Below are positions 35,381 to 47,051 of a stretch of 64,000 nt of DNA, in pieces. Under the pieces are notes generated by a model that searched no databases, was not told the origin of the DNA, and saw only the letters and a program-made list of their open reading frames with translations. The DNA lies in NCBI GenBank assembly GCA_963565915.1, contig OY751493.1:3906001-3970000 (forward strand), given 5' to 3'. This stretch comes from Entoloma clypeatum. Taxonomy: Eukaryota; Basidiomycota; Agaricomycetes; Agaricales; Entolomataceae. Made by a program: the position numbers and the translations under genes. Numbering within the stretch: position 1 is the first letter of the stretch; every line of letters begins with the position of its first letter.

Positions 35381-36503
35381 ATGCCGCTTGGGCGTCCACA
35401 GCGCCACGAACTTCAGGCTCATGCTAGGCTACATTATCGCACACCCTACGAACGTCATTCAAACATTTCTAAAAGGAACTGGACACCGGAACACCGGAAT
35501 AAACCTTCCAGAGGCCAGGTCCACTCGTCATCTGGAGCAAACGTTGTTCCAGTTATTCAAGGGGGCGGCACAGATGATTTCCTTACAGAAAAACTCAAAC
35601 CAGCATGGGATACGGGAGTCATCCCGTTTCATTCCATAGTGGAAAGAGAGGACAGTGACTTGGAATCTTGGTGCAGTTCCAAGGGCTCGTGTGGAAGCAA
35701 TGAGTCGGCTGGGGACAAGTTTGTTAGATGGAGTGGAGATGAAATTCATGGCTGGATCGAAGGAATTTCACCTGAAGGCCATCATGTCGTTGCCAGCGTT
35801 CCTCCTCCGCCATCTAGTGGCAGGTATGTTGCCATCTGTATCAGGATTGACGTAACTTACGCACTATAGCATCCATGTGAACGAGAAATCGTTCCGGGAT
35901 GCACATGCAGGTGGCAATGAAGAAGATAATCGTGATCTCCCACCGAGACTATCCGTTCTCTCTATGGATTTACCAGGCTTTGAAGCGGTTTTGACGCAAA
36001 TTCGCCCTCAACTTCTGATTAATTCCTCCGGCGCACATTCAGTACCTCACCCGACAAATCCTCTGGTATATCTCCTTGTTTCGCCGCGACGACTGGTACT
36101 GACCCCCCTTTCACTTCCTCAGCGTGACGTTGTTCTTGAATCAAAGTGTCTCATGGAACATCGTTATAAGGAAACCCTGAGCATTCGTGACATTCTTTGG
36201 GTCGAGGAGATCTTGTTGGAGGCACAGGTTCGAGGCCACACGCCTGCTGCTGCCTTAGATTGGCAGCAGCTAGGCAACACGCGGCTCCTGATTCAAAGAG
36301 CTTGTCAAAGCCTTGTGTACCTCGAGATGTCCTGTGCTAGATGCCTTCCGTGGCTGAACCTTCGTGAGATCGCAGCGAAGCGTTTTGCTTTATATGATCA
36401 TTCGCATCCCCGCCTTCTGCTACAGCCTTATTTGAAATGTTCCCTCTCATTTCCGGACTTTGATGAATACTATACAGCCCCTCCTTGGATATTGTCGCCA
36501 TAA
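35381..36503 (+). CDS. orphan protein of unknown function
   Basis: Two or three exons. The first, 35381-35825, is joined by a 45-bp intron (GTATGT...TATAG) to 35871 (SGSIHVNEKSFRDAH). A further 57-bp GT...AG stretch at 36066-36122 is probably an intron (NPL joined to RDVVLES) but is also open in frame. The protein has about 350 residues. It has no signal peptide or membrane segment and contains two Leu-rich helical segments at its C-terminus (LLIQRACQSLVYLEMS and WLNLREIAAKRFALYD). I do not recognise the family. The N-terminal start is uncertain, because an overlapping frame (MGVHSATNFRLMLGYI) is also open. Confidence 0.5.
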
Positions 36504-36774
36504 TAGTCGTAGAATAATCGTAGAATGAAGAATTTGTCCCCTCAAGTTGCATTTGCTGCCAGTGACCATTTTGCTGTACTCGTTTGCCACTTTCGCTGTC
36601 TGAGCATGTATGTGGAGCAGCTTGTTCGCTTGGGTTACTCGGCGCGGTGGAGTGTGCATGTACACGTGATCGTTACCCCAGATCATGTGAACGGATCTCC
36701 AGTCGAGTCCCGAACCGTCGTGGACTCGCTAGTCACCTCTCCTTGTCGGGGTTCTTTCATTCTCAACGCTCGAA

Positions 36775-39700
36775 ATGTTACCAACGAATCGCGCGGCCTC
36801 TCGACGGTTCCCCAATGCCGTAGCTCGCCTTGCTCAACCTGGCGCGGCGTCCTCCGTGGTTCGCCCCGCTACAAGGATGTCTTCTGAGAGTGTTCGGAAT
36901 CGTGTTGGAATATCGCGTTCTTTGTTGCACAGCTCTTTGAGCTCATCATCCCGGTATCATGCAACAGGAGCCGCTGGTGAGCTCAAACTTCCGACCTCTG
37001 TAGTACTTTGTACGATGACGTCTGTCCAAGGAGTCGCGAAGAAGGCTTCTCGCAAGCCACACTTCGACAAAATATTGATAGCGAACAGGTGCGTTTGAAA
37101 CCTTGTCAGGTCTTTTTTTCTGATGCTCAAGTCAAAGCCTACTCTAGAGGCGAGATCGCATGTCGAGTCATCCGTACCGCGAAGAAACTTGGCATCAAGA
37201 CCGTCGCGGTGTATAGCGAAGTGGACAAGGATTCCCTACATGTAAAAGAGGTGGGGATATTTAGCCCTGGTATTTGAAGCTTGCGTTCACGGCCTGGATC
37301 AGGCTGACGAAGCGTACTGCATCGGACCCGCCCAATCTTCTGAAAGTTATGTACGTATCTTTCTCGGGCACATATGAGAGAAGGTGTAAAGATCTTGCTT
37401 CAGCTCCGCATGGATAAAATAATAGAAGTATGCCACCGGAGCGGTGCACAGGTATGCATCCCATGTTTTTGTTATCAGTTACTAACTTTGCCATCTCAGG
37501 CGGTACATCCGGGGTATGAAGATATGTGTAGGTATTGGTGCATTTATTGAATCTCGTTTTAGATATGGTTTCCTGAGTGAAAATGCCGAGTTCTCAGCAA
37601 AGCTGGCGCAGGAAGGCATCGTTTTCATCGGACCCCCTGCGAGTGCAATTGTTAGCATGGGTTCCAAAAGGTATGTCGCATTCCCAACATGCTAATCTGG
37701 ACTGATGTAGACAGCTTTCAGTGAATCGAAGAATATAATGTCAGGTAAAGACTCTTCTATAGTCTAGAACAGGGAGCAGCTCATTAATGAACCAGTGTGA
37801 AGGTGCTGGTGTCCCATGCGTTCCAGGATACCACGGGGAGAATCAGGATCCAAACTATCTTTACAATCAAGCCAAGGAGATTGGTAGGGCCAACACACAC
37901 GCCTATCTCTCGTGTGATAGCTCATGGCTTTTGAAAAGGATTCCCTGTCTTGATCAAAGCAATACATGGAGGTGGAGGGAAGGGCATGCGTATCGTCACC
38001 GACCCTTCCGAAGCCGCATTTCAAGAGGCACTCCTATCGGCTCAGCGTGAATCCTTGAAGGCCTTTGGAAACGACACGGTGCTGATAGAGAAATATATCG
38101 AGCGGCCGCGACACGTCGAGGTCCAGGTATTTGCTGATACCCTGGGTAATGTAGTCAGCCTTTGGGAACGGGACTGTTCAGTGCAGCGGAGGAACCAAAA
38201 GATTATTGAAGAGGTGTGCATTGGTCTTGTGCTTAATACCCCTCGTTCTCAAAAAATATTTCTTGTTGCTGAAGGCTCCTGCTCCTGGATTATCTCCCGA
38301 GGTTCGTGCAGACCTCAGTGCGAAGGCCATCGCTGCTGCCAAAGCCGTCAATTACGTCGGTGCTGGCACCGTCGAGTTCATCTTCGATAATGACACGGAA
38401 AAGTTCTATTTCATGGAGATGTAGGTCGAGGAATAATGCTCCTGATTGTCTGCTGACAATTGCATATGACGACAGGAACACGAGATTGCAAGTCGAACAT
38501 CCAGTGACTGAGATGGTCACCGGGCTGGATTTGGTGCAATGGCAATTGGAGGTATTTTGTTTTTGTGCCGGAGAACCCGAATTTCAGCGGAACATTGAAC
38601 TCCTTGCAGGTCGCAGCAGGAAACCCTCTCCCAATATCTCAAGCCTCAATACCCCTTGTCGGACACGCCTTCGAAGCTCGAATATACGCAGAAAACCCTC
38701 GTGGCAACTTCCTTCCGGATTCTGGACGCCTGCTCTACCTCTCAACCCCAGCCCCGACACATATTTTCGCGCCTGAACATGTCCCTGTAGCGGCCTCTTC
38801 TTCATCGGATCTCACCCCGTCCTTGTCATCACACGACTCCTTGAATATCCAACCATCCCTCCGCATAGAACAAGGGTTCACTCAAGGCGCTCAGATTGGA
38901 GTTTTCTATGATCCCATGATCGCGAAGGTCGTTGTACATGGCAAGGATCGGACAGAAGCTTTACGAATGCTTCGTAGGGCATTAGATGAGTACCACGTTG
39001 TCGGAGTCTCGACGAACGTCGAGTTCTTGCGGACGTTGGCCGGAAACCAGTCCTTTATCGACGCGGAACTAGAAACTGGCTTCATCCCTGTAAGCTGGAA
39101 AGACCTGGTTCTGAGAAGAGATAGTAATGACATTATATGCACAGAAACACTTTGATGAGCTCTTTCCAACTATCACTGAGCCTAGGCCAGAACTACTGGC
39201 GCAAGCAGCGCTCTTCATTGCTCTTCGAGATCATACCGGTCCTTCGCCCGCACATACCCCGTCTCCATGGACCTCACTATCCTCGCGTCGCTTTGGTGGA
39301 GACAAATACGAGCGCACGATCTCCTTGCAAACCGAAGGTGCTTCATCGGACCCTGTTACAGTCCACGTCGTGTCCAACGCCCCTGGCCACTTTGCCGTGA
39401 CCGTAAAGACCGCATCAGGAACGACGACTTTCCCAGCCGTGCCAGCACATCTTGCATCGCCCACAACACTCTCGACGACGCTTAATGCGCAATCCCTGAA
39501 CACAACCATCGTTTCTCAGCCTCCTCCCCCGAACGTGCTGGCTTCAGCATCGCCCAATACGATGGAGCGTCTCCATATCTTCTCTGGTGGCCAAAAGACG
39601 ACCCTGGTTGTCCCTCCGCCGAATTGGCTCCTGTCTTTGGGCGGAGACGTCCTGAGTGCCGCCAAAGGTGCACTGAAAGCCCCCATGCCGAGCTTGGTGG

Positions 39701-39885
39701 TGGAATTGCGTGTAAAGGTAGGCGACCGCGTCGAAGAAGGTCAGGCTGTCGTCGTTTTGGAAAGCATGAAGACAGAGACGGTGCTCCGGGCCAACGTCGC
39801 TGGTGTTGTGAAAGCCATTGGGTGCAAGAACGGCGAGATGGTGGAAGAGGGCAGGGAACTCGTGGACATTGAGGAGGTTATCTGA
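36775..39885 (+). CDS. MCCC1: methylcrotonoyl-CoA carboxylase subunit alpha, mitochondrial
   Basis: This is the biotin-dependent carboxylase of leucine breakdown; the alpha subunit carboxylates its own biotin with ATP and bicarbonate. The N-terminal about 80 residues are Arg/Ser-rich, as in mitochondrial targeting. Biotin carboxylase motifs follow in order: [75 protein letters not shown], and [16 protein letters not shown]. The C-terminal biotinyl domain carries the acceptor Lys in [10 protein letters not shown]. There are about a dozen exons. A 54-bp GT...AG stretch at 36977-37030 in the presequence is in frame and may be an intron. The SMKTE context, rather than the usual AMKME, argues against pyruvate or propionyl-CoA carboxylase. 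The stop is 87 bp from that of the convergent DUS2 gene. Confidence 0.93.
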
Positions 39886-39971
39886 GTCATTATACAGGTA
39901 CATAAACGGAGGGGGGGATCTATTATACAAAGTCTGTATATTAAGGATAAAAACGCTAAAAGAAATCGTCG

Positions 39972-41542
39972 TCAACAAGCAGTCATGGTTAGACCACCTC
40001 CGGGAGTAGGAGTTGCTGGGTCATATCCAGATAGCATGCCGGAAACGATTGTCCGAGGGTTCCCTGGTAACAAGGGGGCTCCAGAGCCTGGTGGATGGGG
40101 ATTTTGGGTACCTAGCGGTGTAGTCTCCGGTTGCTCCTCGCTTCTGTCTGGCTGTGGTTCTGACGACGTTGCTGGGGCAGGTATCGGACTCAAACGATGC
40201 TTGCGAGGTGGGTTTGCCTCTATCGCCAGGGCGATCTCTTCCAACTCTTCTTTGCCTGTCCAGCTCCCCACGACATCGCTCATCCCTTCAAAATCTTTTG
40301 ATTGCGAAAGGGTCTTCTTGAGTTTGATTGCATCTGCTTTCTTGACGTTTAGGTGGTGGCCTTTGAACTGTGAGACGCAGAATTTGGTGAGGCCCCAGTT
40401 GTTGTCGAGGTATCTGGCCTGTCAGAACATGTCGGCGTGATTGGCAATTGGGAAGACTAACGATGGACAACGTACCAGACGAAGATAAGACGGGATAAGT
40501 GTTCGCCCAACGTCTTTCAAGGGTGTCGGGGAGAAACAAGAAGGATTAGACTCAGCCCCTCGTGCAATCATAACAGAATGTGCTCCTATGAATCCACATT
40601 AGCTGTGATAGCTGCAAGGTGAAATAATAGCTGACCTGTCACACCGCGAACCCTCTGTGCATCCTCCCACCCAAGACAATCACCGTTTTCAATCACAGCA
40701 ATCCCCGTCCCCATAGCCTCTACAAAATTTACAATCTCCCTCAAGCGCTCTATAACTGCCGGATCCTTGTCCCTCATGCTCCTCGTCCGACAATGGACGG
40801 TCAGCGCACTGACACCCGTATTCACGATGCGTTCAACAAGCTTCAAAGTGTCCTCCTGCGACGGCAGCAGCCGTATCTTGGCCGACACGGTGATCTCAGG
40901 CGGCATCGCACTCCTGAGCGCGGTCAAGATGGAGCACAGCAAGTCCGGGTTGGTGAGGAGCGCGGCGCCCATTCCCGCGTGCGTCGAGAATGGCTTCGGG
41001 CATCCACAGTTCAGATCGACCCCGGAGACGTCTTGCATGACGGTCTTGGCTGCTTGCACGGCGAGTGCAGGGTCCGCGGAGCCGATTTGGTATATCAGGT
41101 AGGGCTTTTCGATCGGGTGGGTGGTGAACATTGCTCTGGATTTGCCGTTGTATGAGACGACGCCTGTGATGGCTGTGGGGTAGGTGTGATGAATAAGGTG
41201 GTTTGGAGGGGTATATATGCGGTGATACTCACGATTGACGACGCGCTCGGCGTGCAGGATCGCCTTGTCTACCATTTCTGGGCCCCAGACCATCGTCGCG
41301 CCATGTTTGAGTGCGAACAGTCGGGTAGGGACTAGACAACGGAAAGTTAATGGGGGATAAGAAAGAGGATGAGACGTACGAGCTCCTGAACGGACCATGG
41401 GTGCAAGGAATACGCCATTTTTGAAGTCTTCCGAGGTCAGGTGTTCGACCTTGGCGCGCTTGGAGGCTCTTGGGGATGGTGAGGACGACAGAGAGCGTCT
41501 GACCATGACGAAGGCAAAGATCCTCTGGATTGCAGAGCGCAT
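39972..41542 (-). CDS. DUS2: tRNA-dihydrouridine(20) synthase
   Basis: This FMN enzyme reduces uridine 20 in the tRNA D-loop. Seen: LAPMVRSGALPTRLFALKHG (FMN-binding start), EKPYLIYQIGSADP, DLNCGCPKPFS with the catalytic Cys, GMGAALLTNPDLLCSIL, VSAKIRLLPSQEDT, ALTVHCRTRSMRDKD and VIENGDCLGWEDAQ. The C-terminal extension is about 100 residues and Pro-rich (PATSSEPQPD) and lacks the double-stranded-RNA-binding domain of animal DUS2. Five exons are needed; junction phases agree (SGA to LPT, VVN to PITG, VTG to AHSV). The first ATG is at 41542; one at 41506 (MVRRSL) is also possible. It has the MSRPHI-free Dus2 pattern rather than Dus1/3/4. Confidence 0.9.
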
Positions 41543-41602
41543 AAGAGAAAGGAACCGATTATGTCATCCGGCCTTTGCCGATGTGCTATGCACGACGCGC
41601 TC

Positions 41603-41610
41603 TATAAAAA
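41603..41610 (+). promoter_or_regulatory. TATA box
   Basis: TATAAAAA lies 61 bp from the DUS2 start codon (divergent) and 218 bp before the first ATG downstream on the plus strand. Confidence 0.4.
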
Positions 41611-41827
41611 CACGCGCCTTGGTCTTCACATCCTCTTCTACCCACCTCCATTCCTAGAGGAACCTTTGGTGCGGTCCCATACTTCGAGCCCGTCCCCTTG
41701 ATCGCGTGTCCCACCGCCTTGGCCCACGTCCCCGTCCCCGCCCTCGTCCTTGACCTTGTCGCATCAGCCTGGGACCACGAAGCGACGACTTCCCCAGCAG
41801 ACTCGCCATCCCGTATAGCCAACGCGG

Positions 41828-43778
41828 ATGTCTGCCCCACCGCTGTCCCAGGAAACCCCCTGGCCCGACTTCACTTCTCTCCCGCCGTTCCCGCCTTGCC
41901 CCCGGCCGATCAGGTGTTCGTCTTCGCAGGATCCACCGTTCCTAGCCGGTCCGTGCCTGCCCTCAACACCACCTCCTCTTCCGCCTCCGCTGAGGTCGCC
42001 GTCGCCGTTCCTACCCAGTTCGCACCCGTCCTCAACGCGACATTTCCTGTCAACAACACCGCCCCTTCCCCCGCTGTTAAGGATCATCGCTTCTTCGCGA
42101 TCCTCTGCCGTTCCCTCCCTGGATGGCAAGCTCCAATCCACCTCGCCGTTTCGCCAGGCGGGGTCGCAACCCTCGCCGCTGCCGTCTTTGGCCTGCTCGC
42201 TATCGCGCTTCACGGCGCTCGCAAGGTTCGTTTTCTTTTTCTTCTTATTCTTCCATCAGTGTCATTGCTTCTGTGTCTAGCATCGGTTGTTTTCTCACAT
42301 TATGCCCACAGTGATAGAAGCTGTTCTTCAGATTGACAAGGTGTGAATTTATTCCATGTTCCTGTTTTCGTCATCTTTATTGACCGGCGTGTACAGGACG
42401 ACTCGCCACCGGCCTCCGTCTTATCTGGATCCGACAAGTACGACGCGGACAAGGTAAGTGTTGATCTTGATGTATCGTGTGCACAACATCGACTGCTGAT
42501 GTTCGCGCATATAGGATTGTTCACCTCCCTCCCCTGTGTCCACTTTTGAAGAAGAACACCTGGAAGAGACCAGCAAGGCGAGAATCCAATACTGTGCTTC
42601 GTCGCTGCCCGCGTTTAACATCTCTCATTTGCAGGCCGGCTCGCCATTGACCTCTGCCGCGTCGGAAACCAATCTGGTAAATATCTTATCTTACCGTCGT
42701 CGTACATGAGCCTAATATTCTCAAGATCTTCGCCCCTCCCGCCACAGCATCCCCGGTCCAACAAGAAGAAACCCTGGTCGCTGATCCCCACCCACCTCCC
42801 TCGCCCCCAAGCACTGGCCTCTCCGAAGGTCCCACCCTCCCCATAAGCGCCGATCCCTCCCCAAGTGTCGACCTTTCATCCGCCGACGCACCAACCATTA
42901 CTGCTGCCGCTACCTTCGAGTCCGATCTGTCTCGCGTGCCTTACCCTGCAACGAGTGTTGGGCTCGCCGCAGGCGAGCAACGTGAGAACACAAAGGAGGA
43001 CGAGCGGATCGAAGAGGGTCTGGAGGCGTCACGGTGGGCAACGAAGGCGAAAGAGGGTGAGGAGAAGGAGGAAAAGGTGGTGAAGAAGGAGGGGAAGAAA
43101 CGCCGAGATAAGATGAGAAGGAGGAAACGGCGTGGCCGCGCGGTCGTGGTAGGGCCGCCAACACCGATAAAGGAGGAACAGGAAGAAGAGAAAGAGGAAG
43201 AAGAGCAGGAGGAGGTCGCGCCAGAGGCAGAGCCTTTGTCAAGTGGCTCGCGCGACGGAAAGAAGGAGGGATTGGGGCTGTCCGCGTCAAGATTGGGGCT
43301 GGAGGAGGACAACGACGGCGGTCAGGGGTGGACCGTCGTCGCACGGAAGAAGCAAGGGCTGCCTGTTCCGAAAGCACCCGTGGCTGCGAACGAGGACGAG
43401 CGGAAGGAGGTTGGCCGAATGACGCAGAAGGCGGGGCAGAAGGGAAAAGCGAAAGCGAGGGAGGAGGAAGAGAAGAAGGAGCAGTCAAAGGAAGAAGAGA
43501 TCGACCGAGGCGTTGGCCCGTCAAGCTGGGTGGAGGAGGAGGAGCGACGTGGGGTCGCTGCGTCGATACGGGCAGGGGTGCCAGACGTCAAGGTGGAGCA
43601 GGGGCCTGTGGGCGGGGTGCGAGTCAGAGGAGAAGGAAAAGGACCTGTCTTGGAGGTCGGGGACTGGGGAGAAATGCCCGCCCGCCCCGCAGAAGAGGGG
43701 CGAGGAAAAGAAGAAGGTGACGGCGTCTCCGTTCCCAGCCGCGTTTACTTCCATGTCTCCGACGGGGCTCAACAATGA
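41828..43778 (+). CDS. lineage-specific membrane protein with Lys/Glu-rich C-terminal region
   Basis: Exons from about 42030 on join in one phase: a hydrophobic segment (GGVATLAAAVFGLLAIALHG), then HRLFSHIMPT, DDSPPASVLSG, DCSPPSPVSTFEE and IFAPPATASPV. A long last exon of about 280 residues (42936-43778) is dominated by Lys/Glu and Arg (EEKEEKVVKKEGKKRRDK and similar), likely coiled coil, and ends FHVSDGAQQ. The start is unresolved. The first ATG after the TATA box is 41828, but it is in another frame from the hydrophobic segment; both frames are open and Pro/Ser-rich for 400 bp. No known domain. Confidence 0.5.
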
Positions 43779-43979
43779 CGTGCCAGTCGGTGGTGGGAGG
43801 AGCGGCCGCGTCTCTAGAAAGGCCTATTGTCCGTGGAGTCCTTCGGGACTTACGCAGGCACAGGAGATGGAGATGGAGGTCTGGAATGCGGCGGGGTGGG
43901 ATGTGGTGTTCTGAGCAGTCGACAAAGATATGTCATCGAAAGAATTTTTTTGTACACAATCGTTTGATCTTCTGAAAAT

Positions 43980-44762
43980 CACGCTCGCCGTGATCCAGAT
44001 TCAGATCCTGTCAACATGCCCGGACAAACTTCCGATATCTCAACGCTCTGACCACTGTCGACTATCATCCCAGCCCTTCATTACCAAAGTTCACCATCCC
44101 TCCCGAGCACACGAAACGACTCCTGTACAACGACGATATCATTCAGCTGCCGTCGATAAGGACAGAGGTCGGGAGGCTCATAGAGTATCCACTCAGTCGC
44201 AACCCGAATGCCTTTCAACTCCATGCTTCCGACGTGATTCAAGGGGTCTTCTCCAGAACTATAGCACGCTTTCATTGCCGCTCGATTCATGAGGTTTTTG
44301 ATAGAGTCATATCCAAGGTCCGATCGTCTTCCTGGATCTTCTGTACCCATTTTGTTTCTGGACTTCGCAAAGCCGGATCATGAAGAGTTGCCAGAACCTT
44401 CAATCGACCAGATCGCCACTCGCGAAAGTGCAATGGCAATAATAGATTGGCTGAGGGTCTGTCTTGAAATCATCAGGACCTGTGGACGACCATATTTCTG
44501 CCAGAGATGTAATGACCCACCTGAAGGCATGTTGCTGCGGGAAGCTCGCTATGTCCATATGGAAAAGGTGATGATACGTTTTGTTGGGCTAACTAACTTG
44601 CATATGTGGTAGCGACGGGAAAGTGGAGCCCGACGACACTCCCGACAATATGAAAAAGGATGGCACTCGATAACAAGTCTTATCTCACAGAATGGAACAG
44701 AAAATGTATTTTCTGCATTTTCACCGCTCTGGCTAATACATCCCCCAAAACAATTACCATAG
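43980..44762 (+). CDS. hypothetical protein, unresolved start
   Basis: A coding frame runs from about 44005 (YHPSPSLPKFTIPPEHTKRL, LPSIRTEVGRLIEYPLSR) to FHCRSIHE near 44290. A GTTTTT...CAAAG intron then joins to PDHEELPEPSIDQIATRESA. A second intron (44570-44613) joins HMEK to RRESGARRHSR, with the stop at 44760-44762. Product about 200 residues. No ATG is found in frame at the left, so a further 5' exon or decay is possible. It may be an expanded agaric family; no function is assigned. Confidence 0.45.
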
Positions 44763-44874
44763 TATATTCGATACCGATAGCCGTTTTATTGTTAGAAAGA
44801 ATCGGGTGAGCTTGACAGCCTGCGTGCGTCAGACGACTCCCTCCCAAGAAGCGTCCACGCCAATCTGAAAGAGT

Positions 44875-46886
44875 TTACTTGCCGACGCGCTTCTTGGCGC
44901 CGCCATTTTCCTTCTCTTCGGCCTTCTTCTCATCACCAGCCGGTGCAACAGGTGCTGTGGGTGCAGGTGTCTTCTTTGGAGACTGCAACAAAAGGATGAG
45001 CATGGCTAGCACAAGGGAAAGGGAGGACAACACAGACCTTGGTGACGATGGGCTTCTGGGCGCTGCCAACGAGACCGAACAGCGCGCCAATCATACCAAG
45101 GAAAGTGAACAGAGCAGCAGCAAGGGCGGCACCAGTCTCGGGTTGAGTCTTGAACGCCGCCACGGGGTCTTCCTTGGCTGAGTCGACGAAAGTGAGAACC
45201 TTGGAGCGGATGAAAGAGATGGGATCCTCTTTGAACGAGACTGTGTCTTCCTCGTCGTCCTCGGGTTCAGCACTCTTGGCAGCAGCTTTCTCAAGGGTCT
45301 TCTTGACTTCAAAGGTCTCGGCGGCAAGGGCCTTGGCATCTTCGATGGAGTGGCCGACGTAGATGTTGTCGAAGAGAATGTCCTCGGTCATGGTCCAGAG
45401 CTCGATGCCGACGCCACCCTACACAGCGGCGGTCGTATGAATATGAGAAACATGAAGATTATATGGTCACGTACAATCTTGGACAGGCTCTTGGTGGGCG
45501 TGAGGTCTTCGAAGAAGTTGGGGTTGGGGATCTTGCGGGGTGCCCATTCGCCCTTGTAGGCGGGGTTATCGATCATGGGGGCGTACCATTTACCTTTATA
45601 GGCAGGGTTGGCCTTCATGGGGCTGCAAAACGAGGTATTAAGTTTTCTGCTGCACCACAAGCCAAAGCAAAACATACCGAGTCCATTCACCGCAGCCAGG
45701 TGCATCAGCACACTTGGGGTTAGCAACCGTAGGGGCAATCCAGTCACCGTCTTCCTCGTCATCCCACTCCTCGGGCTTCTGGGCATCGGGATCAGGAATG
45801 GTCAAAACCTCGTTGTCAAGCCAGCCTTCAGGTTTGACGGCTTCCTCGTCGACGATCTCATAAGGTTCGTTCTCGTCCCAGTCGTCGGGCTAGATCAGAT
45901 CAGCTGTATGCCGATATAATGAGATGACAATGACTGACCTTGGTCGCTTTGGGGTCAGAAATCTGGCGCTCGTCAACCCAGTCTGAAGGCTTCTTGTCTT
46001 CGGGGTCGTCAATCTCCTTGGATGGGTTGACCGCAGGCTCGAAGTCCTCGAGGAGGCTACCAGTCTTGTCACTCTCACCGTTGAGGAGGACGTTGTATGT
46101 GTTATTAGGGCTGTTGGAATGACGGATAAACATCACGTAACACTGACTGGGGGGTGCAGTAGACTCACTGTACAATAAGAGTATAAAGATTGGTGAGTGT
46201 CTCGATGGTGGGCCGGGGGGCGACCTTGAGGTGTTTCTCCTCAGTCGTGCCAGTCACAGGGTTCTTGTGGCGGAAGATGAAGTGGACCTAGACACAATAT
46301 TGGTATGAACGCTGCATCGCAAAGGAACAACGAACCTTTGTCCCAGGGCAGGTAAGGTCAGGACCAAACATGACGACCCACGGCGTGGTGTCGGAGAACT
46401 CCTTGCCGGAGGTCTGGAAGCCGTCCTCGAGGAGTTTCAGGTACCCACCGCCGCAGTTGCCGCCCTTCTGGTACTTGACTTCGTATTGTACAACAAGGGG
46501 TTTGTCCGAGAAGGAAATTGACTTGGCAAAGGGGGCAGAGATGGCGTGGTGGGCTGCCTTTGTCTTTGCAACGAGACCCTGTTCACCCTCGACGACGGAG
46601 ATGGAAGGGTCCTCGACCGCCCATTTGCCGACGTAGCTGAAGGTCTCACCGCCGACCGGTGTCTTCTTCGTGGCCTCTGAGGGTGTCCATCGCTCTGTCC
46701 AGTCACCTGTGAACTGTTCAAGGAAAGGTGCCTTTATCTTGCTGGGCTGTTGATGTATAATGAGTTTTTGTGGAAAAGGTGTTTGTGACGTTCACTTACA
46801 GTGAACGTGGGTTTTGGGGTTTCTTCTGTGTTTGCCAGTGCACCGGACGCGGCGATGGCCAATACAGAGAGCGCTACACTTCGCAT
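44875..46886 (-). CDS. calnexin (ER lectin chaperone)
   Basis: The signal peptide is [18 protein letters not shown]. The lectin domain includes [38 protein letters not shown] and [12 protein letters not shown] proline-rich P-domain follows with the two motif types: type 1 ([46 protein letters not shown]) and type 2 ([35 protein letters not shown]). The lectin domain closes with [12 protein letters not shown]. One membrane helix ([20 protein letters not shown]) is followed by a basic cytosolic tail ending KKRVGK, which distinguishes it from soluble calreticulin. It binds monoglucosylated N-glycoproteins in the ER. Four conserved Cys in the lectin and P domains are expected disulfides. Multi-exon with short introns. 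Confidence 0.95.
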
Positions 46887-47051
46887 GGTACGAAGGACCG
46901 GGTAATAAAGAAAATATGGGAGAGAGCTTGTAAAGTTGGGTCAATGGACAAGGCTGTCCCTAAATACTTTTGAATTCTCTGTCCAGCATACGTGGCAATC
47001 CCACACATCACGTGTATCCCATCAAATATATATTACGACATCAAACTACTT

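Noticed and set aside
42910..43524. 204-codon minus-strand Ser/Pro-rich frame
   Set aside because: Mirror of the Lys/Glu-rich plus-strand exon; its Ser/Pro/Arg composition is the expected antisense of Glu/Lys codons.
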